Source: Vanessa cardui (taxonomy: Eukaryota; Arthropoda; Insecta; Lepidoptera; Nymphalidae). From it: a stretch of DNA of 64,000 nt. The notes below the pieces were generated by a model, which worked only from the letters and a program-made list of their open reading frames with translations, had not been told where the DNA came from and did not search any database. The DNA lies in the NCBI RefSeq assembly GCF_905220365.1, contig NC_061153.1:10312001-10376000 (forward strand), read 5' to 3'. Positions 1 to 9,239 of the stretch are shown piece by piece (positions within the stretch are counted from its first letter, which is position 1; the number at the start of each line of letters is the position of its first letter). The position numbers were made by a program, and so were the translations under genes.

Positions 1-291
1 AAAAGAAAAGACTTACTCGATCTTTTGTTCTTATACAAACTATTAAGAAATCATTTGGACTGCCCCAGTTTACTGAGTAAAATAAATTTCAGAGTGCCTA
101 ACAGATATCCAAGACACATTATTACTCCTCTTGTTCCTCCACGCACCAGAACAGTTTTCGGCTCCAATTCTAGCCTTCCCCGTTTATGCAAACTCTATAA
201 TGGTTTGAGTCATTTAATTGATATCAACTTAAATTCGCCTAATACCTTTCGGAAGTTAATTATAAACAACCTAATCAGCCAATCACAATGA
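1..291 (+). CDS. C-terminal end of a non-LTR retrotransposon reverse transcriptase (partial)
   Basis: The frame is open from the first base of the window to a TGA at 289-291, so the protein is cut by the window edge. It reads like the extreme C-terminus of a Jockey-type LINE ORF2, the region after the RT fingers and thumb. The same layout is seen in LINE B (29158-29796): a [DV]xLFLYKLxxN block, then a 'P.LLSK...' segment, a basic proline-rich stretch, and a 'L.R.C..YN' block with a final short helix. That internal similarity is my evidence. No catalytic motif lies in this part. The rest of the element lies to the left of the window. Confidence 0.7.
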   Translation, partial: KRKDLLDLLFLYKLLRNHLDCPSLLSKINFRVPNRYPRHIITPLVPPRTRTVFGSNSSLPRLCKLYNGLSHLIDINLNSPNTFRKLIINNLISQSQ

Positions 292-922
292 ATTTAGTTG
301 TGTTAACTGAATTATTTTAATTCGTTTAATTTTTTGCAATGTTTTAGTCTGTATTTTAATTATTCTCGTTTTGAATGTTTTTAATTATTATTTATTAATG
401 TCATTTGGTATTTTCAATTAATTAATCTTATATTATATAACTTTTATCATAACTGTTTTGCATTAGAAATCGCATTATGATTGTTTACATTTTTTAGAAT
501 ATTTATGAACTTATTTTAATTTTATTTTTAATTAATATGTAATGTAAATTGCTATTCATTACTTTTAGATTTATATTTATCAGACAAAACTTAAAAGAAA
601 GAATTATGTATGCATGCAGTGTTTGCTTTTAACTGATTTTACACAGTTTATGCATGTTTTTAATTTTATATGTAACGTTATTTAAATATACGTTTGTGTT
701 AAAATCGCTAGCGAACCTATAAATAAATAAATGTATGTGTGTATTTGTATAATGTAATTCGATATAAGGATGGCTTTATGCATCTACTGTACGCTCTTTC
801 TTGCACGTGCTAAGGTTGGCTGGTAGATAAGGCTATATAGCTTTAAGCCCGCCTTTTGCTCAATTTATTTTTTGTTAAATACTTGTGCAATAAAGTGAAT
901 AAATAAATAAATAAATAAATCA
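292..922 (+). mobile_element. 3' UTR and (AAAT)n tail of the LINE that begins off the left edge
   Basis: AT-rich non-coding sequence follows the RT stop. At 818-853 is a small hairpin followed by ATAAG/TTAAG-CCCGCC, then CAATAAAG and an (AAATA)n tract reaching about 922. This order matches the 3' ends of three other LINEs in the window (5666, 8147 and 42418). A second AAATAAATAAAT tract near 720 could instead be the true end of the coding copy, which would make 735-922 a separate fragment. I cannot decide between these. Confidence 0.6.
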
Positions 923-1284
923 TTAAGTTTTTCTTTTGAAAATGTTGGTGAGCAAGTACCGGGACTATAAAAGCTAATAATTGACATTTGTTTTTCTAAA
1001 TAAGTTAAGGATATAGCTACATTTTGAATAGAACTGTCATAAAAAGTATTAATAATTTTATAATCTAAAGGTGTATGTATTAATATAGCAACTCCATTAT
1101 GATGATTACCTGAATCTAATCTAACTAAACTATAATTCTTAATATTAAATTTATGATGAGGTCTAAGCCACGTTTCACAAATAATCGCAACATGGATATT
1201 ATTCTCTCTTAAAAAAAGTGTCAATAAATGTCGATTACATTGTAAGCTTTGAGCGTTCCATTGCATAATATTTAAAGAATCCAT
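923..1284 (-). pseudogene. LINE ORF2: N-terminal part of apurinic-type endonuclease (EEP fold)
   Basis: The frame starts at an ATG at 1284 and holds about 120 residues of an exonuclease-endonuclease-phosphatase domain. The family nicks target DNA to prime reverse transcription. The first metal-ligand Asn is seen in the opening 'QWNAQSL' motif and the catalytic Glu in 'ICETWL'. An 'SFYSPG' strand corresponds to the usual 'vYrPP' segment. The D-x-N, D and SDH motifs and the whole RT are missing because the frame runs into a tetranucleotide tract at about 920. The last 20 codons of the open frame are translated microsatellite and are excluded here. Confidence 0.75.
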
Positions 1285-1397
1285 TAATTATGATAAATGT
1301 TTTTAGTTAAATTTATTAAAAGTTTCAAGAACGACATCTTTTATATTCTGTGTTGAAATTTCTTTTTCATTAATCTTATTTGAAGTGATAAGTTTAA

Positions 1398-2409
1398 CTA
1401 TTGAATGTAATAGCGTGTTGAGGACGGTATCTGAATTAAGAAGGGAAACAAATTGATCTGAAGGAGAAGAGAGTTTAATATGGGAGGAAACGATTTCTCA
1501 TTTAGAACAAATGCATACGATTTTCTTTCTACTTTATTTTTGTTTTCTTTTATTTTTTCTTGTTTTATAGAGCACAGAGAAGATATTGCAATGTGCTTGC
1601 CACTGCAATGACAGCGTTTAGCATCTTTAATGTCAACAGAACATTGTTTGTAATTGTGGTTATACCCACAAATAGAGCATCTATCCGAATTTTTACAAAA
1701 TTTAGCTATGTGGTCATACCGGAGGCAACGAAGACATTGCTTGTCTGGAGGGATGTATGGTCTCACCTCAAACCGCCAGCTGTTCAAGTCTACACTCTCC
1801 GGCAGGACAGGGCATGAAAAAGTTATAGAAACGGTTTTTGTAGGCTGTAACTGAAAAGAATTATCTGATTTAATTTTTCTCATGAATCTTCTTACACTGA
1901 CTACATTTTTTGGACTATCAATGGCCGAATAAATTTGCTGATTGCTCAGCTCTAATGGAACATGCATTATAACTCCAGTTACTTCTGTGGCTTTAGCAGG
2001 TATACTGGCTATCATTTTTAAACTATCTAAAAAAATTTTATTTGTTAAGGCTGCGTTTGCTAGCCCTGGTCGCTCGAACAATACGCCTAAGAATTAATAG
2101 ATATAAAATCTATTAATTCTTAATAATTGTTTCACTCCTTTATTGTATCATTGTATCTTTTTAAATTGGATGATAGAGACATCATATCCCTATCTCTAAT
2201 AGGTTTCATACTATCTATAATTTCATAAAAAACTATATATTCAAAATCAGCACCATTCTCAGGATAACGCCGTTCGTACTTGTTAATTTTAAATGGAAAA
2301 TAATTATTGCTACTGTCTTCTGTTGCTACGTTGAACACCGAAGATTGACTATCAGTATCCGAAGTTTTGACTGACTCATGTACGCCTTCATCTTCCTTTT
2401 TACGTTTTT
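1398..2409 (-). pseudogene. LINE ORF1: gag-like protein with three zinc knuckles
   Basis: This is the ORF1 of the same (-) strand LINE. The C-terminal part (1398-2081) carries three Cys-His clusters in a row: CLRCLRYDHIAKFC, CSICGYNHNYKQC, and a third with CHCSGKH...C. That arrangement is typical of Jockey ORF1 nucleic-acid-binding proteins. The N-terminal part (2132 to about 2405) is acidic and Lys/Ser-rich and sits in another frame. A TAG lies just upstream at about 2408, and stops lie near 2100, so the gene is broken by at least one frameshift and nonsense change. The start codon is not identifiable. Confidence 0.7.
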
Positions 2410-2599
2410 CCTATTCCCTCTCCCCATAATAACAATATTAATTAGAAAAAATTGTATTAATATTACTTTTTTTCAAAATTTTAAAATAAAAATTTTACGA
2501 GTTTTCAAAAACGCGCCTTTTCGCTTCGAAAGTTCCCGCCTTTTCTTCCCCACTTTTACAGTTTTAGTTAATGTTGTCATGTCAGAATGACATGTTAAA

Positions 2600-2874
2600 T
2601 TGTTTTATGTCAAACGTCATTCTGCCTAATGACTAACCATAGACAATTATTTTTACTTTAATTTTTTTCTAGTGGGGCACATAAGAATTTTATTATTTAT
2701 ACTTTTGTTTTTTATCTTATTAGGTATATATTGTCTTGATAAATTGTTTTCATATATTTTTATTTTGTTTGGTTTAGTTATATAACAATTTGTGCAATTA
2801 GTTTATTAAATTATCTTACGTCGATTTCTGAAGTCTTCTGGCGGTTTGGGTATGTGCAATTTTATTTTTATTAT

Positions 2875-2910
<36 letters not shown>

Positions 2911-2957
2911 TATTATTATTTTATTTTTTGTTTTTATTATACATATTTTTATTCTGA
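2600..2957. repeat. AT-rich gap with (AT)n and (TTA)n microsatellites
   Basis: There is no coding potential. A pure (AT)15-like run lies at 2877-2906, followed by TTA repeats to about 2921. Part of this stretch may be the 5' UTR of the CR1-like element that follows. Confidence 0.8.
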
Positions 2958-3839
2958 ATGTCGTCCCACAATGATAGTATAGACAGTAATTTATTTATAT
3001 CTTTGTCGTCTAATAACTCTTCTATTAGCGAAGATAGTTATCACAGTACGTCCCCTGAACCTCTTAATGTCACTCTTGACACCTACTTCTTAGACCTACA
3101 GAAGCATTTTAACGTCATTCACATAAATGCACAAAGTATTCCGGCCCATTTTCCCGACATGCTTGCGTCTTTCGATTCCAAAAACATTCATGCCATTCTA
3201 GTATCTGAATCCTGGCTTAAACCATCGCTTCCTTCTACTTCTTTCTCCCTTCCAGGCTTTCATCTCATTCGCAATGACCGCATCAACAAAGGTGGTGGTG
3301 GCGTAGCTATTTATCTTAGGTCCCACATTCCTTTTACTATAATTAGAACGTCAAGCCAATCCCCCTCTGCGGAAGCGGCAGAGCACATACTTATTGAAGT
3401 TATCTTGTCCCATACAAAAATCCTTCTTGGTGTCTTTTATAGCCCATCTCTCCTTAACGATTATTTTGACTCATTTGAAACTACTTTGGAAAATTTTATG
3501 CCTGTTTATGATCATACCATAATTATGGGTGACTTTAATACCTGCTTACTGAAAAACGATGCTCGTGCTAAAAGATTTCAGTCGGTAGCAGAAGCTTGCA
3601 ATATGCCCCTATCCGCCACCCATAATTTTCCAAATTCTACTCCGTCCCTACTTGATTTAATTTTGGTTTCTTCCTTAGATCATGTGTTTAAGTATGGTCA
3701 GTGCTCAGCTGATGCATTTTCATACCATGATCTCATCTATCTTTCTTATAAAATTCGTCCTCCAAAAGCGAAGCCAAGAGTACTTCTGCAGCGTAATTTT
3801 GGTGGAATGGATATTGACAGTCTCCGTACAGACTGGTAA
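2958..3839 (+). pseudogene. CR1-like LINE ORF2, endonuclease domain
   Basis: The 293-codon frame begins with a Ser-rich leader and then a complete-looking endonuclease domain. The motifs are INAQS (Asn, about residue 55), VSESWL (Glu), MGDFNT (Asp and Asn), LLDLILVS (Asp), and a degraded 'SYHDLIY' where SDH is expected, with Ser-Asp replaced by Tyr. The frame then runs on about 30 residues and ends in a TAA before the RT starts in the next frame. Roughly 250 codons of linker that normally separate endonuclease and RT are missing, which points to an internal deletion near 3840. Confidence 0.8.
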
Positions 3840-3843
3840 AATC

Positions 3844-5380
3844 AATTGGTCAGTAGTAATTGATGCATCCACGATAGATGAAAAAGTAATGCTGTCGGCA
3901 CCGATAGTATTAGCCGTAGTATGATATTACCTATCATTGACATCATTACCCCTGTTTTAACTCACATCCTAAACCATTCCGTTAATACCTGCGAATTCCC
4001 TGATGCATGGAAAAATGCTCAAATTATTCCATTACCAAAAAAGGCTAACCCCAGCACTTGTTCCGACTTTCGCCCAATCTCCATTCTACCTTTCCTTTCA
4101 AAAGTTCTAGAGAAGCTAGTCCATCACCAGCTTAGTCTATTCCTTAATCAATGCCATACCCTAAATCCCTTACAATCCGGTTTCCGTCCTGGTCATAGTA
4201 CGGTTACTGCGCCGGTGAAAGTTACCGACGACATTCGATGGGGAATGGACAATAAGCACCTAACAGTTATGACTTTACTGGACATTAGCAATGCTTTTAA
4301 CACTGTCGACTATGATATACTGTTAGGTCGGCTACGTTCTGTTAACATATCTCCGTCAGTAATTGATTGGTTTCGCAGTTACCTACGAGGGCGCCGGCAA
4401 CGTGTCCGTATTGATGAGACTGTCTCGTCTTGGAGTGTTGTAAAATCCGGCGTACCTCAAGGCGGCGTCTTGTCTCCGTTACTCTTTTCACTATTTATTA
4501 ATTCTATAACATCTAAAATCACTTCTCTCTTTCACATGTATGCAGACGATACACAGATTTATCGCCATTCCACCCTTGAGGACCTACCTCTTGCTATTTC
4601 TGTCATTAATAATGACTTGGAAGAGATCTGCCATTGAAGTAAGTCTCATGGTCTCAAGGTGAACCCCTTTAAGTCTCAGGCCATTATTATTGGCAGCCAA
4701 AGTTTGGTTTCGAGAGTGGTTTGGTCTGATTTACCTAAAATAAAATTTAATAATGCCGTAATACCTTATAGTCCTAATGTTAAAAATCTAGGTATACATT
4801 TAGATAATACTCTATCGTGGAACTGCCATATTAAAGAACTAAGTCGGAAAACTATTGGCTCCGTTAAATCTCTGCAGCGTCTGCGTTATCCTTCCTATTC
4901 CAACCAAAATTATGTTAGCACAATCTTTGCTCCTATCTATTCTCGATTACGCTGACGCAAGCTATCGTAATTTAACCGAGGACCAACTAAACAAATTTGA
5001 GCGACTCCAAAATATTGCTATACGTTTCATATTTGGCTTGCGCAAATATGACCATGTTTCCAACTTTCGATCTAAACTCAAGTGGTTATCTATTCGCTTT
5101 CGCCGGAATCTGCATGTTCTCTCGCTTCTTTATTGCGTCTTGTTTAATGTTAATGCCCCGACTTATTTAAAGGAAAAATTTGAGTTCCTAGAACTACATA
5201 ATAAAGGGTTAAGATCGGCTGAAAATCTGACATTGAGGATACCTGTGCATAACACAAAATTTCGTTACCGTACAGGCTATCCAACTGTGGAATGCTTTAC
5301 CCATTAACATTAAGCAAGCGCAAACGCTATTGTCTTTTAAGAGGTTGGTAAAAGAGCACTATCTGGCTATGGAAACTTAG
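3844..5380 (+). pseudogene. CR1-like LINE ORF2, reverse transcriptase (several frames)
   Basis: This is the RT part of the same element. The frame from 3921 shows the NTP-binding and fingers region (DFRPISILP), motif A with LLDISNAFNTVD, motif B with SGVPQGGVLSP, and motif C with MYADDTQIY. A TGA at about 4635-4637 interrupts the frame, which resumes at 4659. A further frameshift near 4900-4955 leads to 4960-5307, with 'LDYADASYRNL' and the typical C-terminal helices. One more shift near 5280 gives the last 'WNALP' block, ending at a TAG at 5378-5380. It is a pseudogene with at least one stop and three frameshifts. The catalytic YADD is intact. Confidence 0.85.
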
Positions 5381-5792
5381 TCACTATATGGTCTTGTATA
5401 GTTTTTATGTTTTATTTGTTAATTTTATTTTATTTCTTCTTTTTTTTTACATACTGTGACTTATTTAAATTTTTGTGTTTACGTAATTAAATTTGAGACG
5501 ACTTATATATTATTATATTTATTTATATTTATATGTGTAATTGTTCATTTATTTTATTAGTATATATTTATGTATATACATATGTATGTATGTTTATTTA
5601 TATATGTATTATTGTATATATAAGGCACCACCTACCTTTTCGCTGCACAGTTTCCCTAAATCAAAGGTTGTCTGGCAGAAATCGTTACTTAGCGATAAGA
5701 CTGCCTTTTTGTACATTTTAATTTATTATTTTTTGTTCCATGTAAAGTTTATTGTTTGTGGTGTACAATAAAGTATATTCTAAAATTCTAAA

Positions 5793-6597
5793 ATACATAT
5801 GTGAATTGTATTACATACTAAATTAAATACATTATTTACTGAATGTCTGAACATTCGTCTGAATCAAACAAATTAGACTTAAATAATTGCTCAAACTAGT
5901 AGTTGTATATTACATTGTTTGTATATTATGTAGTACAACTTTTAGGAGTAGCACCATCAGAATGCTTTCTAATTAAGTTGAGAACTTATTAATACAGTTA
6001 GTATACATAGGCATTAGGCATATATTTAATGACCCGTGTTTATAACGTAAAAATTATATCATTAAATTTTTGGGATTATTGTATTCCGAACATAGAAAAT
6101 AAATAGGTATGTAGGTACTTACTTCATCATAAGAATTCCATAATAAATGTAAACGGTAGTGATTAAAAGTAGTTACGGATAAACTTTCGATTCAAATAAA
6201 TTATTTGTTTAATAGCAATTTACTATATTTACTTGACATTTTATTTTAAATATTAATATTAAACATTTATGTTGACATTTATACTTTTTTTGACAACATT
6301 TTACGCAAAGGTAATCTGTCTTCAGACAGATATTAATAAAATGTTTCTGATTTTGCGTTATAAATTATTTTAAACTATAAAATAAATTATTTATATGACA
6401 GAGGTTCTGCTAGGAATCTTATAATGAGGCACCGTTACTTTCAGAAGATTCTTGAAAACTTCATTTTCAACTAATGAAAAAGGTTGATTGTCTTTACAGA
6501 TCATAAACATTATCGCATTGTTAATTCTTTTAGTTTTCTCCCCAGTAGAGGTATACGCATGTATTTCGCCAAAACTACTGAAGTGTATTAATTATAA
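5793..6597. other. AT-rich gap, no recognisable gene
   Basis: No frame with gene-like composition is seen on either strand. There are scattered short A and T runs. It could be old host intergenic DNA or unrecognised repeat. Confidence 0.5.
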
Positions 6598-6747
6598 TGT
6601 TAGGAATTATGTATGTAACTGTACTCGCATTTAGCTATGTAAGCATAATTTTATTAGTATATTTTTATTCATATATGAGTTAGTCCAATAAACGCCGCGA
6701 TACAGTAAACAGTTGTTTTCCTTTAACTAGCCAGTAAGGTTCCAACA
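6598..6747 (+). repeat. Probable 5' LTR of gypsy element
   Basis: The proposed 150-bp LTR starts TGTTAGGAA and ends TTCCAACA, giving imperfect inverted termini with TG...CA. It ends 5 bp before a sequence that fits a primer-binding site. There is no 3' LTR in the window to compare, so the left boundary is inferred only from the terminal symmetry. Confidence 0.5.
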
Positions 6748-6752
6748 TCACA

Positions 6753-6766
6753 TGGCGACCCTGCCA
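6753..6766 (+). promoter_or_regulatory. Candidate tRNA primer-binding site
   Basis: TGGCGACCCTGCC begins with the TGG complementary to a tRNA 3' CCA, immediately after the LTR. It resembles the TGGCGACC-type primer sites that I recall for tRNA-Arg in insect gypsy elements. The exact tRNA is not assigned. Confidence 0.5.
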
Positions 6767-6834
6767 GGGCTCTGCCAAGGAACCTCTTCCTTCTGTTTTA
6801 GCTCTTGGGTGCAGATAATTAATAAACTGTAAAG

Positions 6835-7119
6835 ATGTGTCAGTCAAAAGTGGAAAAGGAAGATGTGTTTTTGAATCAAAATGCCGTTGGCGACAATTCG
6901 GCTCAATTGGAAAGTTTTGGCAATCATAAAAGCAGCATAAGTACTGTAACGTATATTGTTTTAGCCCTGGTTTTGGTTGTTGTAATATTTTTCGGATGCA
7001 AGCTGTACAGGGAGTGCCTTCGACACGTTATTCAAGAGGAATTGGGGATGCGAACTGTAGCCCGCATCAGGACATCATTACGGGCCAGGGGCCGCAGCGT
7101 CGAGGAGACCACTACGTAA
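6835..7119 (+). CDS. Small single-pass membrane protein encoded in the gypsy leader
   Basis: This is an intact 94-codon ATG frame. The N-terminal 35 residues are polar and acidic. A single hydrophobic segment of about 22 residues follows (roughly 38-59, 'TYIVLALVLVVVIFFG'), then a basic tail rich in Arg. It sits 68 bp after the candidate primer site, where a gypsy element normally has its untranslated leader or the beginning of gag. There is no signal peptidase-like site and no Cys-rich ectodomain, so it is not an env protein. I do not recognise the family. The composition and clean frame suggest it was a real element-encoded product; its function is unknown. Confidence 0.5.
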   Translation: MCQSKVEKEDVFLNQNAVGDNSAQLESFGNHKSSISTVTYIVLALVLVVVIFFGCKLYRECLRHVIQEELGMRTVARIRTSLRARGRSVEETTT

Positions 7120-8009
7120 ACAATGCGACATACCTATGTGAGTGTTTTAAACTATTACGTGCATTTTAGTCCGGTCAATTCAGACATTCGAAGTTACATA
7201 AATTCCCACCAAGCTGAAAATCAGTAAGATTGTTTAAAATGTCATTAAAAACAAAATTTGAAAGTTTCCCATCTTTCCCCTCTAAAGAAAAAAAATTATT
7301 CAAGGTCAAAGGTCAATAAAATGAGTTTTTCGCGATTTTCAGCAAAACGGTAAGTTTTATCATAAAAATGCTTCGGACAAAAATTGTAGATCATAAAATT
7401 ATCTACAAAAAATGTATCAATACTTTTTTTTGTACGAGCCAACGTTTTTGAGATATAACGATTCAAAAAGTTGCAAAAGTTGTAATCGTCATAATATGCA
7501 CACGTTTCCTCGCCACCTTTGAGGTAAGTGTACTCAGCGCGTTTTTTTTAACGTGGTTTTCCGAGTAGGCCTATTCCACCGGTTAGTTTTGATCCTGTTT
7601 AATTTGAAACTATTGAAAAATAATGGATATTAGCAGAGATTGAAAAGATAAAAGCAATTTAAGTTAAAAAAAAGTAGTGAAATTCTACTTCAAGTAGACA
7701 ATTGAAGTAAAGTGTGCACTGGTTCTAATGAATTGTTGACCAACTTCCAACCCCACTCTGTAGGGTCTAGCTGATAACCAAGTCACACTTGAACTTGGTA
7801 ATATACCCTAAAAATACTTGTAATACGAAAATATTTAGTAAAAAGAGGTCAAAGTTGGTATAAAGGTAGTACTATTGCAACTAAACTGAAGGAAACAAGT
7901 GCTATTTTTGAGAAATGTCATTGATTATTATAATTAAGTTTAGAAAAGAGTAGTGATAAAGAAGCTCTATTAAGCAAATAAATTTTTAGTAGGTATCAAA
8001 TATTGTATG
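7120..8009. other. Non-coding stretch inside the gypsy element, probable nested insertion
   Basis: No coding frame is seen. The part from about 7210 to 7560 has a different character, with phrases about TTTTTCGCGATTTTCAGCA and AACGTTTTTGAGATATA. I associate these with a dispersed arthropod repeat but cannot name it. The flanks at 7690-7990 show no motif. Whether this is leader, gag 5' end or insertion is undecided. Confidence 0.35.
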
Positions 8010-8270
8010 ACGAGATAAAATTTTTTTTTTTTATTTTTTATTTATTTATCCATTTATTAAACTTGTCAGATACATTGAAAAGAAAAATGTGTACACAGGA
8101 AAAATAAGTTTAAAAGGTATACTTATCCCTAGAAGAGATTTCTTCCAATATACCCGAGAAAGAAGAAACATAGACAGAAAAGTTAAGAGGTAGACAGGCA
8201 AAATCATACAAAAGGAGAAAAGTTATAAAAACAACAAAGAAAATGTTTTGTAGCCTCTCAAGCTTATTAA
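8010..8270 (-). mobile_element. 3' end fragment of a LINE (or LINE-tailed SINE), (-) strand
   Basis: Read on the (-) strand, the fragment has the block TGGAAGAAATCTCTTCTAGG followed by GATAAG (8147-8121), then AT-rich sequence, an AATAAATG-type signal and an (AAATA)n/poly(A) tract (about 8055-8010). This is the same 3' architecture as the other LINE ends here. No coding sequence is attached. It lies inside the gypsy gag region, so it inserted later. Target duplications are not resolved. Confidence 0.5.
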
Positions 8271-8323
8271 GTAGTAATTTAAAAAAATTGTGTGTTTTTT
8301 CAATGTCAATTAAAACTAACAAA

Positions 8324-9211
8324 ATGGAGTTTGATTTAAAAGTGGCATGTAATTTAATTCCAATAATGATACTGAAAGCACCACTAAGATAATGCTTGAC
8401 TCTATAGAAATGTACGCTGATATGCTGGAGGATGCAGGTAAGTCCTTATTGATAGTTTTCGTCTTAAAAAATAGACTTTCAGAAAACGCAAAATTACGTA
8501 TTTCTAACAAATATGAGAATGTTGGCGACTTAATTAGAGATATACGCAATCATTTAATAACAAAAAAGTCGTATACGGTATTCAGTCCAGGTTACAGTCT
8601 ATGAGACATGGTCTAAAGACCATTGAGGAATATGGTAAGGAAATAGAGCAGTTGTTTACTGACATGACGATTTCACAGGCCGATGGGAACTCGAGTGTTT
8701 ATTCTATATATACTTAAAACCATTTTCAAATGGACTGCGTAGCTCACGAGTATCTACAATCATTACGTCCCGAAATTATAGCAGTTTGAAAGAAGCAGCA
8801 CAGGCTGCCAAAGACCAGGACAGGCCAGCTCCACCACAAGGTAACCTCATGCATGTATTAAAGCAAGGACGTACTTTCTATAACAATAGGCATTTTAGTG
8901 CTAATCGCGGTCACCGTGGTAGTCACAATTATGGCCAAAACGCAAACTTCTTTCATGGTCAGCGTAACAACAATTACGGCAATCAGCGCGGAACAGGACG
9001 CGCTAGTTATAGTAACTATAGAGCTAATAATTTTAATAATAACTTGAGAGTTAATTATGTTAATCGCAGACCTTCTTACATTACCAGAGGTAGGGGTTTC
9101 ACAACAAGTAGAAATAACACTCAAAATCGAAATTTATATGCAGTTGAGCACAATGTAGAGGAGCCTCAAAGTAGTCAACCATCAAATAATAAACCGATTA
9201 AGTTTTTTTGA
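8324..9211 (+). pseudogene. Gypsy gag: capsid-like core and RGG/Asn-rich C-terminus
   Basis: Translation in shifting frames gives a helical capsid-type core: FDLKVACNLIP, then LDSIEMYADML, LLIVFVLKNRLS and IRDIRNHLITKKS. A 'SMRHGLKTIEEYGKEIEQLF' helix and 'ISQADGN' follow. The later frame 8786-9211 is a basic tail with repeated Arg-Gly and Asn-Tyr, like an RNA-binding nucleocapsid without a CCHC zinc knuckle. Frameshifts near 8360, 8580 and 8720, and a stop near 8716, break it. The core layout matches mdg3-type gag in my recollection. The true N-terminus is unclear because of the insertion upstream. Confidence 0.7.
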
Positions 9212-9239
9212 TCTTAAGAACACCATCTTATCATGCAAT

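Larger units (their letters stand above)
923..2600 (-). mobile_element. Jockey-type LINE, (-) strand, truncated inside the endonuclease
   Basis: Read on the (-) strand, a gag-like ORF1 (1398-2409) is followed after about 110 bp by the start of an ORF2 endonuclease (1284 to about 923). The endonuclease stops exactly where the (AAATA)n tail of the (+) element begins. The simplest reading is that the (+) LINE inserted into this one, so the missing RT should lie beyond the left edge of the window. The 5' UTR probably reaches about 2600, where a 7-bp perfect inverted repeat (2578-2584/2588-2594) lies. The 5' boundary is not defined. Confidence 0.6.
2958..5792 (+). mobile_element. CR1-like LINE, decayed, 3' end with ATTCTAAA repeats
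   Basis: An endonuclease frame, a broken RT and a 3' UTR are in order. The 3' UTR holds the conserved hairpin block (5666-5705), an AATAAAG signal near 5767, and ends in two tandem ATTCTAAA octamers (5777-5792). Ending in short tandem repeats rather than poly(A) is a known property of CR1-group LINEs (established family knowledge); the octamers themselves are seen directly. There is no ORF1 that I can identify upstream. A target duplication was not found. Confidence 0.75.

Noticed and set aside
2877..2921. AT run as a possible promoter or origin
   Set aside because: A plain microsatellite with no supporting motif.
8858..9124. 88-codon (-) frame opposite gag tail
   Set aside because: Antisense of the Asn/Arg/Gly-rich gag C-terminus; a composition artefact.
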